64,000 bases of DNA, taken from contig NZ_BSSU01000001.1 of the NCBI RefSeq assembly GCF_030161415.1, forward strand, positions 124,001 to 188,000. Direction: 5' to 3'. Made by a program: the position numbers and the translations under genes. This DNA comes from Thalassotalea eurytherma. GTDB lineage: Bacteria; Pseudomonadota; Gammaproteobacteria; Enterobacterales; Alteromonadaceae. Below the pieces are notes generated by a model. The model did no database searches and was not told the origin of the DNA. It saw only the letters and a program-made list of their open reading frames with translations. Of the stretch, positions 31,103-38,384 are shown one piece after another (the stretch's first letter is position 1; every line of letters begins with the position of its first letter).

Positions 31103-32575
31103 ATGGCAACGCAACGCAACTTTTCATTTACCAATCGATTTTATAACGCAATCCCTGTGGCTTATCAATATGCTAAGGTCTCGCCTTTTAGCAATAACCA
31201 CCTCGTTTGCGTTAGCCCCGCGGCCCTAAAAACCTTGCACCTTGATGATAATGTCACTCAACAAGATGATTTTCTTGCTTTTATTAGTGGGCAAAAGTTG
31301 CCTGAACAGGGCTATAGTATTGCACAAGTTTATGCAGGTCATCAGTTCGGCCAGTTTGTCTCTCAACTAGGCGATGGTCGTGCATTAGGGATTGGCGAAA
31401 TACAAACGCCAGATGATAAGTACTATGAATTACAGCTCAAAGGCGCTGGTGTAACACCATACTCTCGACACGGAGACGGTCGAGCTGTGCTGCGCTCTAC
31501 AATTCGTGAGTTTTTAGCTAGTGAGGCGTTACATCATCTCAATATACCAACAACTCGAGCGTTGGCTATTACCAGTACATCTGATGTTGTCTATCGGGAA
31601 AAGCCAGAACCTGGAGCTATATTAACGCGCTTTGCTGAAAGTCATATTCGATTTGGTCATTTTGAATACTTCTTCCATAGCAATGATATAGAAACGCTCA
31701 ACCAACTAGCGGATTTTTGTTTAACTCATTATTTTACAGAAGCTAATGACGCTGAGGATAAACATTTAGCGATGCTCCTTGAGATCGTTAAACGGACTGC
31801 TCATTTGATTGCCAAATGGCAGTCGGTAGGCTTTACTCATGGCGTGTTAAATACGGATAATATGTCGATACTAGGGTTAACAATTGATTATGGCCCATTT
31901 GGTTTTCTAGATACTTACCAACCAGCGTTTATCAGTAATCATTCTGATCACACCGGCCGTTATGCTTTTGAACAACAACCCAATATCGGATTGTGGAACT
32001 TAAATGCCTTAGCGTATACGTTTTCTGCATGGTTGAGTGCTACCCAAATCAGAGGCGCATTAGCAACGTATGAGCAGGAACTTGTAGCGCATTATAACGA
32101 GCTAATGGCAACGAAGCTGGGAATAGAAAAATGGCAGGACAGTGATAATCAATTGTTAGGTCAGCTGTTTGCCTTGATGGAGCAACAACAAGCCGATTAT
32201 ACGCGCGTGTTTAGAATGCTGAATCAAGTGAGTTGCTCTGATCAAAATAATCAGGCTTGCCAAGCGTTATTGGCTGAATTTAGCGACTCAGGCCCTATGG
32301 TTAAATGGCTTGAAAGCTATCGCACTAGACTACTTGCTGACACTATGAATGAAAGTAGTCGTATTCAACGTCAAAATAACGCTAACCCTAAATACATATT
32401 GCGCAACTATCTAGCGCAAAGTGCAATTCAAAGTGCTTATGTCGGCGATTATCAGGAAATTTCTCAACTCACCGCATTATTGTCAAAGCCATTCGACGAG
32501 CAAGTTCGTTACAATGCATACGCGAAGACGGCACCAGATTGGAGTAAGGAGTTAAATATTTCATGCAGCAGTTAA
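31103..32575 (+). CDS. selO: Protein adenylyltransferase SelO (YdiU/UPF0061)
   Basis: Pseudokinase-fold enzyme that transfers AMP to protein hydroxyls in redox stress. The 490-residue protein has the family blocks GDGRALGIGEI, QLKGAGVTPYSRHGDGRAVLRS and GVLNTDNMSILGLTIDYGPFGF (metal-binding and catalytic region). It ends in Cys-Ser-Ser (488-490), the position of selenocysteine in animal SelO. AGGA precedes the ATG. The next gene's ATG overlaps the codons of this tail. Confidence 0.95.
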   Translation: MATQRNFSFTNRFYNAIPVAYQYAKVSPFSNNHLVCVSPAALKTLHLDDNVTQQDDFLAFISGQKLPEQGYSIAQVYAGHQFGQFVSQLGDGRALGIGEIQTPDDKYYELQLKGAGVTPYSRHGDGRAVLRSTIREFLASEALHHLNIPTTRALAITSTSDVVYREKPEPGAILTRFAESHIRFGHFEYFFHSNDIETLNQLADFCLTHYFTEANDAEDKHLAMLLEIVKRTAHLIAKWQSVGFTHGVLNTDNMSILGLTIDYGPFGFLDTYQPAFISNHSDHTGRYAFEQQPNIGLWNLNALAYTFSAWLSATQIRGALATYEQELVAHYNELMATKLGIEKWQDSDNQLLGQLFALMEQQQADYTRVFRMLNQVSCSDQNNQACQALLAEFSDSGPMVKWLESYRTRLLADTMNESSRIQRQNNANPKYILRNYLAQSAIQSAYVGDYQEISQLTALLSKPFDEQVRYNAYAKTAPDWSKELNISCSS

Positions 32576-32871
32576 TCCAGCAGTTTAATTATCAAAAAAA
32601 TGAAGATAAACCCTTTATATTACTCGGTTTCCAGTTGCCATGGGATCAAGATGATATTGGAGATTTAATCGCCTGCGTTTTTAACTGCATTGGCAAAGGC
32701 CAAGTTATTGAGCATGCTTTAGGCGCTGATTTAGAAACTGTGCATTTTAGACTCGACAATGATGATTATTTGTTGAATTTCGAAGTATATAGTCAGTCTT
32801 GTTGGTTAGAAGTGGTGAACCAGGAAGATAGTCACGCGCTACTTCATCTCTATGAAAACAATAAAATATAA
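32563..32871 (+). CDS. Small conserved protein of unknown function (possibly DUF3630-like)
   Basis: A 102-residue soluble acidic protein with no signal or membrane segment. Its ATG lies inside the last codons of selO (13-base overlap), so expression is probably coupled to selO. The pattern LGADLETVHFRLDNDDYLLNFEVYSQSCWLE recalls the DUF3630 family of Alteromonadales and Vibrio; I cannot confirm this without a profile search. No function assigned. Confidence 0.65.
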   Translation: MQQLIQQFNYQKNEDKPFILLGFQLPWDQDDIGDLIACVFNCIGKGQVIEHALGADLETVHFRLDNDDYLLNFEVYSQSCWLEVVNQEDSHALLHLYENNKI

Positions 32872-32952
32872 ATTGGCGAAAAAATAAACTATAGCTATAC
32901 TAGATTGAATGGCGTAAAAAATATAACTCTTAGAAGTTTTTACAATAATCAA

Positions 32953-34542
32953 ATGAAGTATCGTGTTACTGATTACATCCTACCTATACTAGCTCCCTTG
33001 ATGGTTTATATTGTCATCTTGGTCGGGTTCGTGTGGCAGCACGAGCAAAATAATGAGCAACGCGTACGATACAGGCTTATTGAAATCGTCAATGTTCTGC
33101 TCGCATCACAAGACAATAGAGCATCAACATTAGATGAAATAAAGTTAGCGCCGGATCAACAAGTTAATCAACAATTTAAAAAGCTTCAACATAAAAAACA
33201 ACTGCCAGACGCACTCGCGTTCAATGTCATCTCTGTAGATAAACCCTTTAAGAATAGTTCATTTAGTGACTCAGATAATTTTACTATTAGTCACGAAGTC
33301 TTAAATCTTTCTGCGTTAGCACGCCCTGTATTTTTAACCTCAACTGACTACTGGCACTATATTAGCCCCCTCAATAAAGAGTCTTCTTTATTACTCTCAC
33401 TGAGTAAAAATGAGGCGCAATTTGCATGGCATAACGATCAGCAACTTATCGTTAGAGTCGCTATTTCAACGTTAGCCGTGATCTTGTTAATGTTATTTGG
33501 TTTTAGGAAATATATAAATATTTCTGTAGAGCAGGCTAAACAGATTCAAGAACATCAAGTTAACGTCCGAACACGTGAAATCACCTTGATGCATGAGCTC
33601 ACTTCTTCGATAAATCAGCTTGATAATTTGGCGCAAGCGGCTAATGAAATTAAGCGCGCATTTCCGCATATATTTGTTGGCTATTCTGGCTCTATTTTGT
33701 TTGTCGAATCGTCAAATTCAGCACTAAAACCCTTTGCAAGTTGGGGGCGAAATAGCGCTTATACAAGTCGTGTGTTAATGACAGATGCGTGGCACAAATC
33801 ACACCGCACCAAGCAACTAATGAATCACTTTTATTCTGTGCGGAACCGATCGCTAATTGTCGCATTGATGAATGGCAGTGAACAATATGGCGCACTGCAT
33901 TTAAAACATGATCGCAATAGAATTTGCAAAGAAGATATCGAGCATATTATTAAGTATGTCTCTCAATTGAATATTGCTTTAATCAATCTACAGCTAAAGA
34001 CTGATTTAAAAGAAAAAGTTATTCGAGACCCGCTGACCAACTTGTACAATCGCCGATTCTTAACCGAAGCTTTAGAAAAAAGTTTAAGTGGTGCAATTCG
34101 CTATAAATCGACACTGGCTATTTTGATGATTGATTTAGATTACTTTAAACGGCTCAATGATAATTATGGGCACGATGTTGGCGATTTAGTGTTGAAAATG
34201 GTTGCTGATGTCTTTAAACACAACTTACGCCTTTCTGATGTTGCTTGTCGTTACGGTGGTGAAGAGTTTTGTATTATTTGCCCCGACACCAATTTACGAG
34301 AAGCGTACCTGTTAGCTGAGAAACTGCGAGAGCTCATTGAAGACTTAGTTATTTGCCATCAGCAACAACAAATAGATACATTAACGACATCTATCGGTAT
34401 TGCAATGTATCCAAGAAATGGTGTTACGGGTACTAAACTGCTACATTTGTCTGACCAAGCTTTATATCAAGCGAAAAACAACGGTCGAAATCAAGTTGTT
34501 GTTTGTGAAGTAGAAGAGCAACATCAAGATCAAGCAAACTAG
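32953..34542 (+). CDS. Membrane diguanylate cyclase (periplasmic sensor, GAF-like, GGDEF)
   Basis: A 529-residue inner-membrane protein: TM helix at about 10-30, periplasmic region to about 165, second TM at about 170-190, a GAF-like segment (about 210-355) and GGDEF (about 362-520). The active loop CRYGGEEF (near 432-439) is intact, and RLSD upstream matches the I-site, so a product-inhibited cyclase is expected. Start chosen at the ATG 32953, just before the first TM; an in-frame TTG at 32905 is possible, and neither has a good RBS. Confidence 0.85.
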   Translation: MKYRVTDYILPILAPLMVYIVILVGFVWQHEQNNEQRVRYRLIEIVNVLLASQDNRASTLDEIKLAPDQQVNQQFKKLQHKKQLPDALAFNVISVDKPFKNSSFSDSDNFTISHEVLNLSALARPVFLTSTDYWHYISPLNKESSLLLSLSKNEAQFAWHNDQQLIVRVAISTLAVILLMLFGFRKYINISVEQAKQIQEHQVNVRTREITLMHELTSSINQLDNLAQAANEIKRAFPHIFVGYSGSILFVESSNSALKPFASWGRNSAYTSRVLMTDAWHKSHRTKQLMNHFYSVRNRSLIVALMNGSEQYGALHLKHDRNRICKEDIEHIIKYVSQLNIALINLQLKTDLKEKVIRDPLTNLYNRRFLTEALEKSLSGAIRYKSTLAILMIDLDYFKRLNDNYGHDVGDLVLKMVADVFKHNLRLSDVACRYGGEEFCIICPDTNLREAYLLAEKLRELIEDLVICHQQQQIDTLTTSIGIAMYPRNGVTGTKLLHLSDQALYQAKNNGRNQVVVCEVEEQHQDQAN

Positions 34543-34560
34543 CCTGTCGCTGTAATCGTT

Positions 34561-35022
34561 ATGAAAAAAATCCTTATTAGTAGCTGCTTACTTGGCCAGC
34601 CAGTTCGTTATGATGGTCAATCAAAGCCACTGATACATTCCGTGATTGACCATTGGCAAAGCGAGGGGCGTTTAATTAGTATTTGCCCTGAAGTAGCTGG
34701 TGGCTTACCTATTCCAAGACCTCCTGCAGAATTAAATCAATCATTACAAAAAGTATTGACTGAAGACGGCATAGACGTGACACCACAATTTATACGTGGT
34801 GCTGAGCTTGCGTTGGCGTTATGTAACAAACACAACATTGGCTATGCGTTACTTAAAGAATCTAGTCCGTCGTGCGGCAGTCATAAAGTTTATGATGGCA
34901 GTTTCACGAATCAAAAAATAAATGGACAAGGCATAACGGCAAAGCTGTTGTCGGAATATGGAGTTTCAGTGTATTCAGAGGATACGATAGCGCAGTTAGT
35001 GTCTGAAATTGCTAGGCAATAA
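34561..35022 (+). CDS. DUF523 family protein
   Basis: A 153-residue cytoplasmic protein with the DUF523 pattern: SSCLLGQPVRYDG at the N-terminus, CPEVAGGLPIPRPPAE in the middle and ESSPSCGS later, including conserved cysteines. Function unknown; in other bacteria this domain is fused to or neighbours DUF1722 (YbgA). It begins 18 bases after the GGDEF gene and its 3' end overlaps the convergent GGDEF gene by 11 bases. Confidence 0.85.
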   Translation: MKKILISSCLLGQPVRYDGQSKPLIHSVIDHWQSEGRLISICPEVAGGLPIPRPPAELNQSLQKVLTEDGIDVTPQFIRGAELALALCNKHNIGYALLKESSPSCGSHKVYDGSFTNQKINGQGITAKLLSEYGVSVYSEDTIAQLVSEIARQ

Positions 35023-36019
35023 TAACTTGGTTTGATGAACTGTCATCTTTACCATTAAGAATTTGACGCGCTTTAACGATTAAACCCGTTGGTGATTCCG
35101 ATACTGTAAAATTATTTACCCCTAATGAAATCGTCATTTTGGGGAACCTTACACCTGATTTACTACTAATAAACCTCAGCTTTTCAACACCCTGTCTGAT
35201 CTTTTCTGCAATTTCTCCCGCTACCCCTTTGTCGATATCTGGAATAAAGATCAAAAATTCGTCATTGGTTGTGCGCACAGGTAAGCCACTGTCATCAACA
35301 TAGCTACTGACTTTTTGCGCTATTTTTGATAGCATCACATTGCCTATCAGTGGACCAAATTTGTCATGGAATTCCTTAAATTGGTCGATGCTTATCACAA
35401 TCGCGGCGAGTTGACGGCTAGGATCTTCTTTATGCCAACTATCTAAATGCTTGTGCAGTGCTTTGCGATTATACATACCTGTAATTGGATCAAGGTAGAT
35501 TTCCTGCTTAACTTTATCTAGCTCTGTTTTTAATGCGCGCGCTTTTTGTTGTGACTCAATAAGTCGCTCAATTAAGGATTGTTGTTGAGATTTGAAGTCA
35601 TCAGAGGCGCGCCTAATATTATTGACCGCTTGACGCGAGGCTTCCGGAAGTTGTGTTGTTACCTGATTCAGATTGGCATCAAGCTTACTAATAAATCGCT
35701 CAACTTGCTGTGAAGATTGTTGAGCACTTTGATCGACTTGGGTGACAACATCGGCCATGTCATCAATCAGTTCATCACGAAAGTTACTTTGTCCTAATAT
35801 AAATTGCTTGTAACACTCTTCCATTGAAAAGTTATCGAGGGTTTTTCCTTCGAGTAAGCGTTGCTTAACCGCTTGGATCAGTGGTTTGTTTTTACCTTCA
35901 ACATATTCGTAGCTGATGGTGTAATTTATAGGATTTGCAGGGAGTACCCATTCATCTAGCTGTTGAGAAGCTAGTGCCATTTTTTTATTAGCTTGTTGAA
36001 TGGAATCTATATACTTCAA
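35012..36019 (-). CDS. GGDEF-domain protein with degenerate active site
   Basis: A 335-residue cytoplasmic protein. An N-terminal helical domain (about 1-100, with FSMEECYKQFILGQSNFRDE) and a coiled coil (to about 170) precede a GGDEF domain that starts DPITGMYNRKALHKHLD. The catalytic loop reads VRTTNDEF: both glycines are replaced, and no RxxD site is seen. It may be weakly active, inactive, or a c-di-GMP/GTP-binding effector. Divergent from the DUF885 gene. Confidence 0.82.
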   Translation of the reverse strand: MKYIDSIQQANKKMALASQQLDEWVLPANPINYTISYEYVEGKNKPLIQAVKQRLLEGKTLDNFSMEECYKQFILGQSNFRDELIDDMADVVTQVDQSAQQSSQQVERFISKLDANLNQVTTQLPEASRQAVNNIRRASDDFKSQQQSLIERLIESQQKARALKTELDKVKQEIYLDPITGMYNRKALHKHLDSWHKEDPSRQLAAIVISIDQFKEFHDKFGPLIGNVMLSKIAQKVSSYVDDSGLPVRTTNDEFLIFIPDIDKGVAGEIAEKIRQGVEKLRFISSKSGVRFPKMTISLGVNNFTVSESPTGLIVKARQILNGKDDSSSNQVIIA

Positions 36020-36058
36020 AGTATTACGGATAATTTATTATTGTTCTAAAGCTATTCT

Positions 36059-36090
36059 CTAGCAAAGTTAATCAAACTGCTAGTTTTTTT
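36059..36090 (+). terminator. Orphan hairpin-T-tract terminator upstream of the DUF885 gene
   Basis: CTAGCA pairs with TGCTAG across 13 bases and is followed by seven T. It sits on the + strand between two divergent genes, only 40 bases after the start of the left-hand gene, so no annotated + strand gene ends here. It may stop read-through from the selO-DUF523 direction or act as a leader attenuator for DUF885. Confidence 0.6.
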
Positions 36091-36232
36091 ATCTAAAAAT
36101 TAGCTCTTGAGGGTAGTTTGTTTACGTTTTTTTTACAACCAACCCGTTTAGTGGCTGTTTTAATCAGACTAAATACTTGGTGCAAGCTAACATAGTGGGT
36201 AGACTTAATGAAAATAATTAAAGGTGTATCGT

Positions 36233-38002
36233 ATGCGATTTTTAACCTGGAGCTTTGTTGCACTAACCCTCGTATTAGGCGGTTGTCAGAACACACAAAG
36301 CCCATCACAAAGTGAACCAGAAAAGCTTGCTCAAGTAATTAATAATTATCATGAATTCGTTAAATCGAGTAGCCCGTTAAATAATGCTGAATCTGGTGGT
36401 GATAATGCACGATTACCTGACTTGTCTGCAGACAATTTAGCGAATAAAAATCAACAACTGAATGCGATTTACCAATCGTTGTTGATGATAGATAGTGAGC
36501 AACTTGACACTGAGCAACAAATTAATTTTGCCGTGTTAAGTTACAGAGTTAAGAATGATCTCGATTTATACCAGTTTAAGTCTCATTACACCCCCTTTAC
36601 TGCTGAATCAGGTTTTCACGCATATATTAGCTGGATAAGCTCAAGTACGAAAATGACAAACGAGCAAGATTATCAAGATTATCTAGCGCGTTTGACTGAA
36701 ATGCCTAGGTATTTTGATCAACAAATGGCTTGGATGGAGAAGGGTTTAGCTGAAGGTATTACCCAACCTAAAGCTGTACTTAAAGGTTACGAACAGTCAA
36801 TTGCCGCGTTCATAAAAGAAGATGTTGAACAAAGTACGTATTACCGACCATTTAATAATATGCCTGCACATCTTGATGATGAAACGAAGGTTGCCCTTAA
36901 GGCTCAGGCAAAGTCGACGATTAAAAATCTTGTCTACCCGAGCTATCAAAAATATTACGACTTTATGGTTAACGAATATATTCCCAATACGCGAGACAAC
37001 ATTGCCGCAAGCGCAATGCCTAACGGCTTAGCGTTTTACGATAACCGAGTAAAGCACTACACAACGCTTGATATTAGTGCTCAAGAAGTCCATGAAATTG
37101 GACTCAAAGAAGTCAAACGTATTCGTGCAGAAATGCAGGCGATTATTGACTCGGTAAAATTTGAAGGCAGTTTTGCAGAGTTCGTTGAGTTTCTGCGCAC
37201 AGATGAGCAGTTTTATGCAAAAACACCTGAAGATTTATTAAAAGAGGCTTCGTTCATTGCTAAGAAAATGGACGCGAAGTTACCGAGTTTATTTAAAACG
37301 TTACCAAGAACGCCTTATGGTGTCATTGAAGTGCCTGCTAATATCGCACCTAAATATACAACAGGTCGTTATTCAGGCCCTTCACGAGATGATCAGCCAG
37401 GAAATTACTGGGTAAATACCTACCGTTTAGATAGACGACCTCTTTATGTTTTAGAAGCTTTAACGTTGCATGAAGCTGTTCCGGGGCATCATTTACAGGG
37501 CTCTATTGCCCGTGAAATGAAAAATGTACCAAAATTTAGAAACCAAACTTATATCTCAGCATTTGGTGAGGGTTGGGGATTATATTCTGAGTATTTAGGT
37601 ATTGAAGCCGGTTTCTATCAAGATCCCTACAGTGACTTTGGTCGCCTAACCTACGAAATGTGGCGAGCTGCTCGATTAGTGGTAGATACAGGTATGCACC
37701 AAATGGGCTGGACAAGGCAACAAGCTATCGACTTTTTGGCGAGCAACACTGCACTGTCTTTACATAATGTAACTACCGAAATCGATCGATATATTTCTTG
37801 GCCGGGCCAAGCGCTGTCATACAAGATTGGCGAGTTAACTATTAAGCGCTTAAGAAAAGATGCTGAACAAAGGCTAGGTGAGCATTTCGATTTACGAGAA
37901 TTTCATGATGAAGTATTGAAGAATGGCTCTATGCCGTTGTCAATGCTTGAGCAGTTAATTGAAAGCTACATTAGTCAACAAGAAGCAAAACTAAGTAGTT
38001 AA
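36233..38002 (+). CDS. DUF885 lipoprotein (putative zinc metallopeptidase)
   Basis: A 589-residue exported lipoprotein: the signal peptide ends in a lipobox (LVLGGC, Cys near residue 18). The DUF885 core contains LTLHEAVPGHHLQGS, a gluzincin-like HExxx-H arrangement, and a downstream SAFGEGWGLYSEYLG segment supplying an acidic ligand, so a zinc-dependent peptidase is likely. Substrate unknown. The start is at 36233, with AAGGTG 6 bases upstream; a GTG three codons earlier is less likely. Confidence 0.88.
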   Translation: MRFLTWSFVALTLVLGGCQNTQSPSQSEPEKLAQVINNYHEFVKSSSPLNNAESGGDNARLPDLSADNLANKNQQLNAIYQSLLMIDSEQLDTEQQINFAVLSYRVKNDLDLYQFKSHYTPFTAESGFHAYISWISSSTKMTNEQDYQDYLARLTEMPRYFDQQMAWMEKGLAEGITQPKAVLKGYEQSIAAFIKEDVEQSTYYRPFNNMPAHLDDETKVALKAQAKSTIKNLVYPSYQKYYDFMVNEYIPNTRDNIAASAMPNGLAFYDNRVKHYTTLDISAQEVHEIGLKEVKRIRAEMQAIIDSVKFEGSFAEFVEFLRTDEQFYAKTPEDLLKEASFIAKKMDAKLPSLFKTLPRTPYGVIEVPANIAPKYTTGRYSGPSRDDQPGNYWVNTYRLDRRPLYVLEALTLHEAVPGHHLQGSIAREMKNVPKFRNQTYISAFGEGWGLYSEYLGIEAGFYQDPYSDFGRLTYEMWRAARLVVDTGMHQMGWTRQQAIDFLASNTALSLHNVTTEIDRYISWPGQALSYKIGELTIKRLRKDAEQRLGEHFDLREFHDEVLKNGSMPLSMLEQLIESYISQQEAKLSS

Positions 38003-38014
38003 TTGAACGATTAA

Positions 38015-38086
38015 TTAGAGGTACAGCATGTCATGTGCCTCTCGCGATAATGAGAGATACTCGCCTGTGGTACAGGGCGTAATCAT
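38015..38086 (-). CDS. Possible 23-residue micro-ORF downstream of the riboswitch
   Basis: The only ATG-initiated frame of note in the leader between the aptamer and the end of the DUF885 gene encodes a 23-residue peptide starting MITPCTTGEY. Its frame stays open further upstream, through a hydrophobic stretch (LLLPFLIFPIG), before meeting a stop. No convincing Shine-Dalgarno. It could be a genuine c-di-GMP-controlled small protein, a gene remnant, or chance. Confidence 0.25.
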   Translation of the reverse strand: MITPCTTGEYLSLSREAHDMLYL

Positions 38087-38115
38087 ACCAATTGGGAAAA
38101 TCAGAAAAGGAAGCA

Positions 38116-38127
38116 GCAAAGTACCGG
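38116..38127 (-). promoter_or_regulatory. Anti-aptamer of the c-di-GMP riboswitch (expression platform)
   Basis: On the minus-strand RNA this segment reads CCGGUACUUUGC and can pair with GCAAAGUUACCGG in the aptamer core (38209-38221): 12 base pairs with one bulged base. Pairing would destroy the ligand-binding core, so the two structures are mutually exclusive, as expected for a switch. Confidence 0.7.
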
Positions 38128-38171
38128 AAACATTGGTCCCATCAAAAGAGATAAGCCCCCACTATATCAAT

Positions 38172-38254
38172 TTCGGTAGTTCCGCTGTCTTAGGCATATG
38201 CCCTTAGACCGGTAACTTTGCGTCTTTGGCTTTCACCAAATTTGCCTTTTCGAG
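38172..38254 (-). ncRNA. c-di-GMP-I (GEMM-I) riboswitch aptamer
   Basis: Read on the minus strand, the RNA contains GGCAAA, a stem UUUGGU / GCCAAA capped by a GAAA tetraloop, then the invariant GACGCAAAG. Next comes GUU-A-CCG pairing with a later CGG-AAC. This matches the same helix in the Vibrio cholerae Vc2 aptamer (GCC-U-CCG with CGG-GGU) through compensatory changes. A second hairpin (GGUCUAAGG...) and the terminal UACCGA complete the pattern. It binds c-di-GMP by family knowledge. It points leftward, away from the TPR/GGDEF gene, toward the 3' end of the convergent DUF885 gene, with no conventional gene to control. Confidence 0.88.
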
Positions 38255-38272
38255 TAATAGTACTCACCCGCC

Positions 38273-38300
38273 ATTATAGTTAATCGCAAAGCAAAGTAAA
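38273..38300 (-). promoter_or_regulatory. Sigma-70 promoter for the riboswitch transcript
   Basis: On the minus strand a perfect TATAAT (38278-38273) lies 16 bases after TTTACT (38300-38295, four of six consensus bases). The predicted start near 38266 is about 12 bases before the aptamer, the usual geometry. Confidence 0.65.
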
Positions 38301-38384
38301 TAGAGCGCTAGCTTTAAATTTAAGGCTTGTGTTAAAGTGAGGCTAATCTATTGTTTGTTTTATGTATTTAAGTTTGCGAAGGGG

